In this document: piece by piece, positions 32,734 through 41,566 of the stretch
Layout: each line of letters begins with the position of its first letter
How positions within the stretch are numbered: position 1 is the stretch's first letter
Assembly (NCBI GenBank): GCA_913062525.1
Contig: CAJXWA010000008.1
Span: 1-46,485, forward strand
Reading direction: 5' to 3'
DNA length: 46,485 bases
Origin: an uncultured Alphaproteobacteria bacterium
Lineage (GTDB): Bacteria > Pseudomonadota > Alphaproteobacteria > Sneathiellales > Sneathiellaceae
The notes under the pieces: generated by a model
The model's database searches: none
What the model saw: the letters and a program-made list of their open reading frames with translations, nothing else
Told to the model about the DNA's origin: nothing
Program-made: the position numbers and the translations under genes

Positions 32734-35700
32734 TAAACAATCTCCTTTGTTGTGAAGCCTCGACCTATTGCTTCTGACAGTTGGTAAATCGATAAACTCA
32801 AGGAAGGAATTTCAATTTCAGTTAGTTTAAAATCTTCATTAAATTCAATAAGTTCGTAGGTAAAATTTGACATACCGTCGACGTATTTTCTGACGGTTAA
32901 ACCAGCATATTCAAACACTAATTCATAACGTTCAGAACTCTCCGACAGTGGGATTATGCCGGCCAAACTTCCACCGCCAACACGGGTTCGTCTCACCCAA
33001 GAAAGCAGAAGCAAACCAGTTTCTCGTTCCGCTTTTACATGTACTGGCGCATAGGGCATTAAGTCAGTACCAGATAGGCTTTTCCGCTCTGCACTCACCT
33101 CTTCAAGGAGTTGACCCGCGCTAACCGCTTTCCAATAATGGGCGGTATTTAAGAATGATAGAGCGGCAACAGCGCTTGATACGCGATCTTGTTCGAGCAT
33201 GATGACCAAATCACCAACCACATGCCCAGAGCAGGCGCTTTCGGTACCACGGCGGCCGCGCAACAACCCTGACAATTCAGCAAGGCCGTCAGCTCGAATA
33301 TTCAAATTCGAAAATTGAATAATTTCGCTGCCCACAAGAAGAGCGTTTTTCCCGTTTAACATTTCAAGCTGAGAAATGCTTTCTTGCCGCTCTCCCCCTT
33401 GGGCGAAGCGGACTGTTAGGATATTTTCAGCATCCGTTTGCCAAGGGGATGACACATCGGACAATGCATTAGCCGCTACGCCCCACCCGATTGCGTTTGA
33501 GGTATAGGCAACCTGATCATATCGGCTCCCTTCGTTTGATGTGAAAAGCGCAGCACTATTCCAATCATCTCCAAAAGAAGATATGCCGAAGTAATATCGG
33601 CTTAACGCTCCCGCAGTTGCATCTTCATCCCGTAGCAATGGAATATCCAAAATATGGGATTTGCTAAAGGCAGTTGCGGTAATTACATCATCAGAATAGC
33701 CACTACCTTTATCCGCATCCAATGACAGCGAGGACGTCAACATTGACGCACCAACAGTCTCCACATCCAATGAGAAATCTGGCGCAAGGTAGGTTTGATT
33801 AAGGCGTCCCTCGTAGGAGGCTCCCGCACCTGTCAACCTAATGACATCGGCAGGATCCAGCGCGAGGTATTTTGTTGGCATACGCAAGGACTGCACATTG
33901 CGTTCCGCCCATGCGCCGTATAATGCCTGATAACAAACAGTTTTTGCTGACTGCGACGATAGCGCCATTGGCAGTTTAATGTTCACCTCGTTCCGCCCGT
34001 ACATGGTCACGTGCGGAGCGTAGCTTCTTTTGGCCGTTTGAGTGCCAATTTGATATCCCGCCTCATACGCCATGTAGGAAAGCGTAATAACACCCGGAAG
34101 TTCACTTTCCTGAATACGACTTTGGATGGGTTTTTGCATCAAATCCGTCACCGGAATTTCAAGAACTGGTGATTGATCCAGAGGGCAAAACTTCAGGGAA
34201 TACCCGCTTTCAGCCAGATTGAAATTACCAGCGAGAAGCAGCGGATCCAACGCATCCTGTATTGTCATCGACCGATTAATAAGATATCCACCGATATCAC
34301 CGTTCAGTTCGCTGACATCTACATCGGTATTATCAAGTCCTGCAGCGGCGGTGAGAGATAACACCAGCTCTGAAAATGCGACGTTATCTCCAGTATACCG
34401 CCGTAAATATAGTCGCTGAATAGGGGCGTTATTGGGCAAGATGACAATGCTATCTGTTTTTGCATCATACAAGCCCGTTGCAAAATCTCCGATATCGCCA
34501 AACAGCTGCAGATCTACGCGTTCGATTTCCTGCAAATCGTCGCAGGAAATATAAACCAGCCATCTGTCGCTTTCCAAAACAACGAAGCTGTCTCCATCCG
34601 ATGAATTGGCTATTATTTCATAGTTATTCACATCGCCGTCACGATAGGTAGATATATCTCCACTGATCATCGAAAATTTCATCAGGCGATAATTGTTGAG
34701 CAAAACAATTTCTTGAGTTGCACTTAGGTACACCACTGGCTTCGTCACGCAATTTGAAGCCCCGGAATCTGCCGCGACAAGATCTGCGACGGCTATCGTA
34801 TGCACCGTTGAATTGCCATTAAATTGGATCCCTGCTTCCGATGGAGAAGACCACAGGGAAACTTTAATAATTTCAAGATCAGCGAATGGGTTAATCGCAG
34901 CAATTCCCGTCATAATCACCCATGCATTTTCAAACGCGTCACGAACAACACCTGAACACGCGGGGCTATTTGTTCCTGCATAATCGACCATTTCAAGTTG
35001 CTCGTCAAAAACAACGACTTGACCAGACTGCTGCGATCCCGCCACTTGGAATTTGGCGCCCGTTATGGTTTCTGATATATCGACAGAATAGGTTACCGCA
35101 CCTATACCGTCTGGCAGCTCATTTGAAGCCGCGACAGTCATCAGATTTGAATTAAACCGATGGATCTGTCTGCCTGGTAAATTGCCAAATCCGGTTCCAA
35201 CCCAAAAGTCGCCGTTCCGATCCAAGCATAGCCCCACTTGGGCATCTGCAAGCTCGGGAAAATCAACACCGATTTCAGCTTCCTGTATCACAGTTAGAGT
35301 TGATAAATCGATTTTTCGAAACACGTCCCCACCGCCGACAACCTCATAGGAATAAAGAGCGTTTCGAGTCGTATCACGAGCAATCTGGCTTGGAATAAAG
35401 GGATAGCTCCCGCCGCTTAACTTTGGATAGTTTGAGAAGGCCTTTTTGGTAATCAGCACTTCAATATTTGGAACTCGATTACCGTAATTGGCAAGGGGCA
35501 AGGCATCGAACACCAAATAGCTGATCCCCCGGTACGCTGGGACATTACCAACGCCAAGCTCCGCCTCCATAACACTATCTGCGGTTTGGCTCTCATCACC
35601 GTTATAAAATCGGAACCGTATGTCAGCCGCCTTCTTTTCCCCGGCTGATTGAGCATCGTATATCAAAATGCCATCAGCCCAGATTTTTAAAAGCTCGTCA

Positions 35701-36053
35701 ACAACTCCGCTAGAAAATGCAATGGCGAAATTTAAAAAATAACTTTGGGCCGCCTGAACTGCTGTATTAGACGCTCCGCCTTTTCCGCTGATTTGGCTCT
35801 CGCCGTTTTCTTCTTGTAGATCACCGGCCCATATTATATTTCCGCCCAGTTTCATGGTCCCAAATAGAGATGGGATTACCGCTCCGTATGAGGCACCGGA
35901 AAAATTCAGATCACTCAAAGATGTTGAACTGCTGTCCTGATCGGGAAATAGCATTTTCCCCATGGTTGATCCCGCTGTCCAGCCAGCTCCCGCACCGATA
36001 CCAGTATAGGAGCCAACCCCAGCGCCAACGACACTAAATGCCAATGTAGCCAT
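32733..36053 (-). CDS. Large tail-tip (host specificity) protein, GTA gp15-like, with propeller-like insert
   Basis: 1106 residues; the ATG overlaps the peptidase stop by one base and AAGGAG precedes it. Residues about 30-205 match the start of GTA/lambda-J type tip proteins (PSLFGTMKLGGNIIWAGDLQEE, YFLNFAIAFSSGVVDELLKIWADG, NRVPNIEVLI). Residues about 590-760 match the Phage-tail_3 part (NRSMTIQDALDPLL, ESELPGVITLSYM). Residues about 225-560 look like a beta-propeller: repeated GLCLDRNGDFWVGT, VRDAFENAWVIMTG and GLYDAKTDSIVILPN strands. The end (FKLTEIEIPSLSLSIYQLSEAIGRG) is fibronectin-like. It sits at the tail tip; the propeller may bind a surface sugar. The TIM-barrel found in gp15 of Rhodobacter GTA is not evident. 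Confidence 0.8.
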   Translation of the reverse strand: MATLAFSVVGAGVGSYTGIGAGAGWTAGSTMGKMLFPDQDSSSTSLSDLNFSGASYGAVIPSLFGTMKLGGNIIWAGDLQEENGESQISGKGGASNTAVQAAQSYFLNFAIAFSSGVVDELLKIWADGILIYDAQSAGEKKAADIRFRFYNGDESQTADSVMEAELGVGNVPAYRGISYLVFDALPLANYGNRVPNIEVLITKKAFSNYPKLSGGSYPFIPSQIARDTTRNALYSYEVVGGGDVFRKIDLSTLTVIQEAEIGVDFPELADAQVGLCLDRNGDFWVGTGFGNLPGRQIHRFNSNLMTVAASNELPDGIGAVTYSVDISETITGAKFQVAGSQQSGQVVVFDEQLEMVDYAGTNSPACSGVVRDAFENAWVIMTGIAAINPFADLEIIKVSLWSSPSEAGIQFNGNSTVHTIAVADLVAADSGASNCVTKPVVYLSATQEIVLLNNYRLMKFSMISGDISTYRDGDVNNYEIIANSSDGDSFVVLESDRWLVYISCDDLQEIERVDLQLFGDIGDFATGLYDAKTDSIVILPNNAPIQRLYLRRYTGDNVAFSELVLSLTAAAGLDNTDVDVSELNGDIGGYLINRSMTIQDALDPLLLAGNFNLAESGYSLKFCPLDQSPVLEIPVTDLMQKPIQSRIQESELPGVITLSYMAYEAGYQIGTQTAKRSYAPHVTMYGRNEVNIKLPMALSSQSAKTVCYQALYGAWAERNVQSLRMPTKYLALDPADVIRLTGAGASYEGRLNQTYLAPDFSLDVETVGASMLTSSLSLDADKGSGYSDDVITATAFSKSHILDIPLLRDEDATAGALSRYYFGISSFGDDWNSAALFTSNEGSRYDQVAYTSNAIGWGVAANALSDVSSPWQTDAENILTVRFAQGGERQESISQLEMLNGKNALLVGSEIIQFSNLNIRADGLAELSGLLRGRRGTESACSGHVVGDLVIMLEQDRVSSAVAALSFLNTAHYWKAVSAGQLLEEVSAERKSLSGTDLMPYAPVHVKAERETGLLLLSWVRRTRVGGGSLAGIIPLSESSERYELVFEYAGLTVRKYVDGMSNFTYELIEFNEDFKLTEIEIPSLSLSIYQLSEAIGRGFTTKEIV

Positions 36054-36469
36054 CAGGTGATCTCCTTCAATCTATAAATCGCTACGGGTGTGCCGAACGT
36101 CTCCAGCTGTTCTTCCACAACCTTTCGCCGCCTTGCATGGGCGTGAATAACCGTCTTCTGGCCGTTATTTAACGCAAGGAAACCGGTATGGATGGGAAAA
36201 CCGCCGTCTTTAAACAACGCAATATCACCCTGTTGCCAGCTCTCACGGTTTATTGGGTTGAGGGTATTTCCCATAACCGATACCAGTTCGCTTCCATTTT
36301 GGCGTCGCGGGTATCTGCTAACTATTGGGACTTCCAACCCTAAATTTTCGGCAACTTTCAAACAAAGTCCAATACAATCAACACCTTTCTCAAAGCTCCG
36401 CCCCTGATGATGCCACCGCACCCCGATCCAGCGGCGTGCTTCTGCAATCACTTGGTTTGCATCAGGCAT
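36053..36469 (-). CDS. NlpC/P60-type peptidase of the phage tail
   Basis: 138 residues from the ATG at 36469 (GGAGGTG 4-5 nt upstream), overlapping the DUF2163 stop by 8 bp. Papain-like NlpC/P60 pattern: GVDCIGL (Cys32), FPIHTGFLAL (His94) and a further HAHARR. GTA gp14-type proteins of this size sit between DUF2163 and the tip protein in alphaproteobacterial phages and are thought to open the cell wall on entry. The gene order here is identical. Confidence 0.85.
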   Translation of the reverse strand: MPDANQVIAEARRWIGVRWHHQGRSFEKGVDCIGLCLKVAENLGLEVPIVSRYPRRQNGSELVSVMGNTLNPINRESWQQGDIALFKDGGFPIHTGFLALNNGQKTVIHAHARRRKVVEEQLETFGTPVAIYRLKEIT

Positions 36470-37307
36470 TTTGCACCTCCAACAAACCATCAAGGCCCGG
36501 TACATAAGGGAACCCCCGAAAATTCACCTGATTGACATATCGCTCTTTACAAGATGAAAATCGTTTATCACAACCAGGGTATAATGTGATGCTATCCCCC
36601 ACAGAAACCTCATAGGGAGCCGCAATGAAAAGCGTTAGCTGTTTGCCAGAGTTTACCCAGCTTTGAATTTCAAGTTTTTGGCCCGCATTGTCTCCGCTCG
36701 TAAAATGGAGAATGCCACCATCAAGTTCTCCATCATCCGCGGCATAATTTGTCAGTGTCAAATTACTTCTGCTGGATGTATCGGCAATGACATCCATATT
36801 TGCCAAAGCTTCTATATCAAGCATACATCTGGCATCGCCAAGATCGGCCGTGCATTCCGGTGTATAAATCTTCCCTAGATTTCGCTTAAAGGCATTTGAT
36901 AATCCGCGAAGCTCCGCTTGGAATAAGCCATCAGACCAGCTCACCTCACCTATCCACCCTTTTCGAAGCGGAATACTGCCCATTGAGGCATCTTGCCAAT
37001 TCAATAGAAAAAAATGAATTTGGGCGAAGTCGTATATGCCCGCTCGCAAATCATTTTCGGTTAGCCAGTCACTGTTTAAGCATCCAGACAAGTCCATTTC
37101 ATCGGTATCTGTTCCGCTACTTCCTTTAAGTGAACTTCGGTTATACCCGTCACTAGCGCGGTAAAGGTGACCGTTATATGTCAAATCTGCATCATGATCG
37201 GTTAGGAAAACCTCTTCCCCGTCTCGCCGTAGGATATACCAACAAGACGCAAGGCTAGTGACTTCACCCTCCAGATGATTTTGGAGTTCTGGCGTCAGTG
37301 TTTTCAT
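36462..37307 (-). CDS. DUF2163 phage tail hub-like protein (GTA gp13-like)
   Basis: 281 residues from the ATG at 37307 (GGAG 8 nt upstream), overlapping the previous stop as ATGA. Recognised by SLASCWYILRRDGEEVFLTDHDADLTYNGHLY near the start and the closing cysteine cluster YPGCDKRFSSCKERYVNQVNFRGFPYVPG, typical of DUF2163. The clustered cysteines bind an iron-sulfur centre in the Rhodobacter GTA hub. By position it is the hub of the base plate. Confidence 0.9.
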   Translation of the reverse strand: MKTLTPELQNHLEGEVTSLASCWYILRRDGEEVFLTDHDADLTYNGHLYRASDGYNRSSLKGSSGTDTDEMDLSGCLNSDWLTENDLRAGIYDFAQIHFFLLNWQDASMGSIPLRKGWIGEVSWSDGLFQAELRGLSNAFKRNLGKIYTPECTADLGDARCMLDIEALANMDVIADTSSRSNLTLTNYAADDGELDGGILHFTSGDNAGQKLEIQSWVNSGKQLTLFIAAPYEVSVGDSITLYPGCDKRFSSCKERYVNQVNFRGFPYVPGLDGLLEVQNA

Positions 37308-37912
37308 TGCCGGATCTCCACCAATTTGACGCTTTGCCACTGGTGTATATCCGGACCGGGTATGCTGACTTCCATCAGATCACTATCAAACCGGACAGGA
37401 ACATCAAATTCGCAGTTAACGCTAATCACTTTTCCGTCTTCTGGCGCATCTGTAAAAGTGATCAGTCCTGTATTCACATCCACAGACCAATTACCAAACT
37501 GCGCAGCATCATCTAAAAACACTGTCACGGTATTTTCAGATATTTTATGAACTGGGCGTTCGTAACGTAAAGAGATTGCGATCGGATCTTGATATACCTT
37601 TTTGACTTGAAAGACTTTCTCAACTCCGTCAGCGATTGAAATTTCACCATCTTTGATTTTATAGTCTGAGAAATCCTTCAAACGAAAACCATAAGCCCGG
37701 CCGCGCCTCGCATGAAAAAAGGCAAGCAATTCTTCCCATTCACTTCCCCGGCTGGGCGCGATGTCAGCCTGATACTCTCTGCGGGCTGCAGACCAGTTAA
37801 TATTCCGTTGCTCATGCCCCGAATTTAAGGTCTGGACTGTGGTTGAAAATCTGGGCCCACCCATGGCGCCATATGAAATACAGGTTGGAAATCTAATTTC
37901 GTGGAAGCTCAT
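37304..37912 (-). CDS. DUF2460 phage distal tail protein (GTA gp12-like)
   Basis: 202 residues from the ATG at 37912. It opens MSFHEIRFPTCISYGAMGGPRFSTTVQTLNSGHEQRNINW and continues with EWEELLAFFHARRGRAYGFRLKDFSDY, both hallmarks of DUF2460. It forms the distal tail ring in gene-transfer agents. A GTG three codons upstream is possible. It follows the tape measure gene by 5 bp. Confidence 0.9.
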   Translation of the reverse strand: MSFHEIRFPTCISYGAMGGPRFSTTVQTLNSGHEQRNINWSAARREYQADIAPSRGSEWEELLAFFHARRGRAYGFRLKDFSDYKIKDGEISIADGVEKVFQVKKVYQDPIAISLRYERPVHKISENTVTVFLDDAAQFGNWSVDVNTGLITFTDAPEDGKVISVNCEFDVPVRFDSDLMEVSIPGPDIHQWQSVKLVEIRQ

Positions 37913-37917
37913 ATAAA

Positions 37918-38619
37918 TCACCCATTTCGTTTCAATAATCGCTGCGCACTCATCAAGGCTTCACTTTGGATTTGTGATTGTGACCGCCGGAAACCTTCAG
38001 CGTCAGGAGTGTTTATTTGAAAGTTCATATTGATGGTTTGAGATTGAGAAGGGTTTGATCCCACTTTTTGCTGAGCTGGAGTTTCAATATTGACCCGCTC
38101 TCCCCGGGACAAGCGTAGCCCCACGAGGTTCCGGTCCCGTCCAGCCGCACCGCCAACAGTGAATTGTCCGCCGGATGCAAAACCCGGGAACAAATTAGTC
38201 AAAAAACTCCCCGCGCCGCCCGCCATAGACGAGAGAATATCCCCAGTACCCGGAGATTTCTTTCCTGTGAAGTATGAGTTTCCTAATCCAAGCAGGTCAT
38301 CCTCAAGAGATTTCAACACAGTTTTCGCCTGCTCTCCACCAAAGACAAACTGATCAAAGGCAGATCCCAGCACATCACTTAAATTGCTGGCAACGCTATT
38401 CCCAAGTCCTGCAAGTTCCCCAAGTTGAGATTTTGCCCCCTTAAACACACTTGCATATAACCCCCCATCCGATTTAGAGGCTGCGTTGTTTAATTTCAGT
38501 GACCGAAACTCCTTCCGAAGATCTTTGGTTGCGGCGGAAATACGATCAAAATTGTCCATCACTTGATCAAACCCAATTGACTGTATTTCAATACCTAAAA
38601 CACCCAGATCTGTTTCCAT
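37918..38619 (-). CDS. Short tail tape measure protein
   Basis: 233 residues (GAGGG 6 nt before the ATG). A helical N-terminal half (DNFDRISAATKDLRKEFRSLKL) and a Gly/Ser-rich middle lead to FASGGQFTVGGAAGRDRNLVGLRLSRGERVNIETP. That ending is typical of tape-measure/minor tail proteins of lambda-like and GTA-like tails. It is small for a phage tape measure and close in size to that of Rhodobacter GTA (about 220), which predicts a short tail. Confidence 0.8.
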   Translation of the reverse strand: METDLGVLGIEIQSIGFDQVMDNFDRISAATKDLRKEFRSLKLNNAASKSDGGLYASVFKGAKSQLGELAGLGNSVASNLSDVLGSAFDQFVFGGEQAKTVLKSLEDDLLGLGNSYFTGKKSPGTGDILSSMAGGAGSFLTNLFPGFASGGQFTVGGAAGRDRNLVGLRLSRGERVNIETPAQQKVGSNPSQSQTINMNFQINTPDAEGFRRSQSQIQSEALMSAQRLLKRNG

Positions 38620-38633
38620 TGCAAACCCTCACA

Positions 38634-38963
38634 TTAAGATTGATTGTTGTTCCAAAGTACGGACAGCGAGACCAATGCCTGAATTTCCCAAGGCTTAGGA
38701 TCAATCCCGAACAAAGCCGCCACGTCTTGTCGCCAGCCCCCCGAGGTCGGTAGTTTTGCGCCATAACTGGGGAGAAGCGCGACAAACCAATCCCACACAT
38801 GCGTCATGCAAGACGGCAGCGACGTGACGGTCCTATTATTTGGTGATTTTCCCATTGATTTTTCGATTTGACGCAAGGCCTTTGCCTGCGTTATACCGCG
38901 ATCATTCACGTGTTTTTCTAGACGAAACTGATTATCAGCCCAGAACAATAAATGCGCGATCAT
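38634..38963 (-). CDS. Tail assembly chaperone, second frame (T-like)
   Basis: 109 residues starting MIAHLLFWADNQFRLEKHV; the ATG overlaps the stop of the upstream chaperone as ATGA. By position between the first chaperone and the tape measure it is the T-like partner. It has no ribosome site of its own apart from the overlap, and a -1 slippery site lies just before it, so a fused product is likely. The sequence itself (WDWFVALLPSYGAKLPTSGGWRQDVAALFGIDPKPWEIQALVSL) is not one I can place in a named family. Confidence 0.7.
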   Translation of the reverse strand: MIAHLLFWADNQFRLEKHVNDRGITQAKALRQIEKSMGKSPNNRTVTSLPSCMTHVWDWFVALLPSYGAKLPTSGGWRQDVAALFGIDPKPWEIQALVSLSVLWNNNQS

Positions 38964-39355
38964 ATGGGCAAAAAATGGCCTCTATCCTCCACGAACTGTG
39001 TCACTTGCTCGCGGATCCAGATTTGCTCCCGGAAGATTTTTTCTGCATTCGACGGAGTGCATTGTAACGCTTGCCCATGATAGCTGACATTTTCCCAGCT
39101 CAAGGTAGCGGCAACCAAACGCTCCAAGTGTCGGTTTTCCAGCTCTTCAGCTGTCAGGTCGGCTTTAGCATCCGTTATTTGTTGATCAATTTGACGACGA
39201 ACCACTTGTCGGTAAGACGGTGCATCAGTTCCCCTCAACCACAGACTTACGCCTAAGATCTCATGACTTACTGGGTGACGGAGCTCAAGTTTTGCCCCTT
39301 TTTCCGCACAAGTTCCCACATCAAGTTCTGCAATATCAAACATAGCTTGAGACAT
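38960..39355 (-). CDS. Tail assembly chaperone, first frame (G-like)
   Basis: 131 residues, TAAGGAG 5 nt before the ATG. Mostly helical and charged (DQQITDAKADLTAEELENRHLERLVAATLSWENVSYHGQALQ). It lies directly after the tail tube gene, the position of lambda gpG. It would bind the tape measure before the tail assembles. Its last codons contain the slippery run and its stop lies two codons further. Confidence 0.75.
   Translation of the reverse strand: MSQAMFDIAELDVGTCAEKGAKLELRHPVSHEILGVSLWLRGTDAPSYRQVVRRQIDQQITDAKADLTAEELENRHLERLVAATLSWENVSYHGQALQCTPSNAEKIFREQIWIREQVTQFVEDRGHFLPI
38969..38975 (-). other. Predicted -1 ribosomal frameshift site
   Basis: Read on the minus strand, T TTT TTG follows the X XXY YYZ rule in the reading frame of the first chaperone (CAT TTT TTG CCC ATA TGA). 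A -1 slip gives GCC CAT ATG ATC, entering the frame of the second chaperone in phase. Tail phages commonly make a G-GT pair this way. Confidence 0.65.
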
Positions 39356-39364
39356 GCTCGCTCC

Positions 39365-40270
39365 TTAAGTTGCTGTTCTGGTGATTTTGAGATTGGTGCC
39401 CGCGCTTTCGTCGTAAAGGGCGGCAAAAGGTAGATTTATGGTTACAACCTTATCGCCTTTCACAGGCATATCTGCTCCGGTATATAGAATTTTTGGGATT
39501 AAGATTGTGTAACTTCCACCGATACCACTCAAACTAATTTCAAGACTGCTTTCATCAGCATTTATGAATTTTTCAATCAGTGCATTGTTTTCAAAGTAGG
39601 CGACAAGCTCTCCGCTCACCCTTGATCTACCGGGAACAATGGTTTCGGCTTTATCACTGCCTAAAACGAATGTGCTTTCAGCCCCATTTTCAACCTTCAA
39701 ATCAATGCCTGCTACATGGGCGAGAACGGTCCCCCCCTCACTAACAGTTCCCATAAAACTGTCTATTGGAGGCGTATTTGATAATTCCAAAGGGCTGGCA
39801 TCAGATGGCGAGGCAGCTGTATCCATACCTTTTCCAATGACAGAAAAGCGGCCTGCGACAAGGCTTTCTGGCTGAATGGAAAGATTAAGCTCATCGACAA
39901 CACATCCCGTAAATGTTTGAAACTGCGAGATATCATTGAAGCCCCGCTCAAACGTCAGGCTTTTCTGGATTGTCCCTGATTTAAGGACATCGCTATTCCA
40001 ATCTCCATACAGGGCCGCCGCTAAAATATCATCGTGGGATCCAAAACTTAACTCAAAGTCCACATCACCGGTTACCGACTGGAGGCTGTGGATCACATGC
40101 CCCATCTGACGATCATTCCGGATTTCATCACTTTGGATTGTTTTCTTTGACAGTGATATCTCACAGCCCGTATGGCGCAATCGCGACAAGGACGGACTGG
40201 CCGGAGTATCACCAAAAATTTCTTCCACAACATAAGTAAGGCTATGTCTCGATTGGACGGAAAAAGTCAT
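39365..40270 (-). CDS. Major tail tube protein
   Basis: 301 residues, TTAGGAG before the ATG. The N-terminal RLRHTGCEISLSKKTIQSDEIRNDRQMGHVIHSLQSVTGDVDFELSFGSHDDILAAALYGDW is typical of the tail-tube family seen in siphoviruses of proteobacteria. A C-terminal Ig-like half (SFMGTVSEGGTVLAHVAGIDLKVENGAESTFVLGS) follows. It stacks in rings around the tape measure. Confidence 0.85.
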   Translation of the reverse strand: MTFSVQSRHSLTYVVEEIFGDTPASPSLSRLRHTGCEISLSKKTIQSDEIRNDRQMGHVIHSLQSVTGDVDFELSFGSHDDILAAALYGDWNSDVLKSGTIQKSLTFERGFNDISQFQTFTGCVVDELNLSIQPESLVAGRFSVIGKGMDTAASPSDASPLELSNTPPIDSFMGTVSEGGTVLAHVAGIDLKVENGAESTFVLGSDKAETIVPGRSRVSGELVAYFENNALIEKFINADESSLEISLSGIGGSYTILIPKILYTGADMPVKGDKVVTINLPFAALYDESAGTNLKITRTAT

Positions 40271-40279
40271 TTATTTCTC

Positions 40280-40669
40280 CTAAAAATAGCAACGCCAAGA
40301 TATCGTTACTGGAATATTTGTGTGGGTTAAGGTTGTTTTGTTCGGTCCAACTTCCACCTTTTCAAGATGAACTTCGTGCCCATCAAAAACCAAAACCTGC
40401 CCATGCTTAAAATGGGTACAAAGAGCGTCGATTTCGATCATTGCCCCGTGGTCTGTTGTTTCGTGAACAGTTAGTTTTAGAGACCCACGATGCTCTTTTG
40501 GCAAATCCGGTCCCAATAAAACTGTTTTCGATTTCCCAGGTATGAACACTGAAGCAATGTAAGCGTCCTCATGAGCCGGTGTGTGAGGATGATCAAAAAA
40601 GACTGCTCGGTCAGCAGCCACACCTTGAAGATGCGTTTCGAGGGCCGCTTTTGTCTTTAGGTAACTCAT
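40280..40669 (-). CDS. Putative tail terminator protein
   Basis: 129 residues from the ATG at 40669, which overlaps the upstream stop (ATGA). MSYLKTKAALETHLQ followed by a beta-rich part (HTPAHEDAYIASVFIPGKSKTVLL, NIPVTISWRCYF) fits the tail terminator fold. It lies right before the tail tube gene, where terminators are found. Assigned mostly by position. Confidence 0.65.
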   Translation of the reverse strand: MSYLKTKAALETHLQGVAADRAVFFDHPHTPAHEDAYIASVFIPGKSKTVLLGPDLPKEHRGSLKLTVHETTDHGAMIEIDALCTHFKHGQVLVFDGHEVHLEKVEVGPNKTTLTHTNIPVTISWRCYF

Positions 40670-41025
40670 TGATACCATACCTCAAACAAGACACCTGCTC
40701 CGTTGTCGAGAGAAGCCACCTGCTGTAATGTGAAACGGGTACCATCAATTTCCAACAGATCGCCGGGCACTGGTATGCAATCCTCACACTGAAGAAATGA
40801 GACGTTATAGGATTTATCTATAACCGGCCCTGTTTCCAAAAATGATTTCCCCTTGGGAGATTGCATCTTCAATAGGTTCACCGAAAGACGCGTTTCGCTG
40901 ATAACTTCGGGAAGCCCCGGTGTATGGACGGCTACTGATGTTCGGATGATGCTGACGGGGATAACCATATCGCCAGCATTGGCAAAGACATTCCCCACGA
41001 CCCGTTTAATGGTTTCACGCTTCAT
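40666..41025 (-). CDS. Putative head-tail connector/neck protein
   Basis: 119 residues from the ATG at 41025 (AGGA 5 nt upstream), one base after the upstream stop. Beta-rich with DMVIPVSIIRTSVAVHTPGLPEVISETRL and ECEDCIPVPGDLLEIDGTRFTLQQVASLDNGAGVLFEVWYQ-like core. Position between the adaptor and the tail terminator suggests a neck or head-closure protein; I do not recognise a named family. Confidence 0.6.
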   Translation of the reverse strand: MKRETIKRVVGNVFANAGDMVIPVSIIRTSVAVHTPGLPEVISETRLSVNLLKMQSPKGKSFLETGPVIDKSYNVSFLQCEDCIPVPGDLLEIDGTRFTLQQVASLDNGAGVLFEVWYQ

Positions 41026-41026
41026 A

Positions 41027-41500
41027 TTATCCTCGCATGATTTCAGGAGACTGCACACGCGCGCCAATTTGCATCAACAATTTGAAAACAAAGCTCGGCC
41101 TTCGCCCATTGCCAGAATAAACAAGCTCCAATGAGCCGATTTTTTCTTTCATGATCTGCCTGTTATCGAGGGGATTTTGCGGGTTTTCCAAAAGAGATGA
41201 CGCAAGTTCCAGAACGGCTGTTGTAAGGGCATAGGGAAGCCCTGACAGGATCCGACCATCTTTATCTTTCACGCCAGAGCGCGGCCATTTCAAACCTTGG
41301 GCATATGAGAAAGGGAATCCAGAGTAGTCGTAAAAATCCACATAGGCACTTGCCTGTTTAAGTGCATTTTCCCGTTGCCCCGTACTGGCACTTTCCCAAG
41401 AACCAACAGATAAGGCTGTATAATGCGTATCTGCCTCATCTAACGAGATATAACTGAGCGCGCCGACGACACCAGCTCCTGTTTCAACAATTAGGGTCAT
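41027..41500 (-). CDS. Head-tail adaptor (annotated as DnaT-like in relatives)
   Basis: 157 residues. The pattern YISLDEADTHYTALSVGSWESASTGQRENALKQASAYVDFYDYSGFPFSYAQGLKWPRSGV is characteristic of small phage adaptor proteins, some listed as DnaT-like. It is helical after the first strand and lies immediately after the coat gene, the expected place for an adaptor that closes the portal. Confidence 0.75.
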   Translation of the reverse strand: MTLIVETGAGVVGALSYISLDEADTHYTALSVGSWESASTGQRENALKQASAYVDFYDYSGFPFSYAQGLKWPRSGVKDKDGRILSGLPYALTTAVLELASSLLENPQNPLDNRQIMKEKIGSLELVYSGNGRRPSFVFKLLMQIGARVQSPEIMRG

Positions 41501-41566
41501 GATTTGAGTTCCTGCATCAACAGTTGAGGAAAAAGGAGAGGAGATAATTTACTCCTCTCCAAGTCG

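Noticed and set aside
36053-36469. NlpC/P60 gene as the phage endolysin
   Set aside because: Its position between DUF2163 and the tip protein is that of the tail-borne entry peptidase, so it does not stand in for a lysis enzyme.
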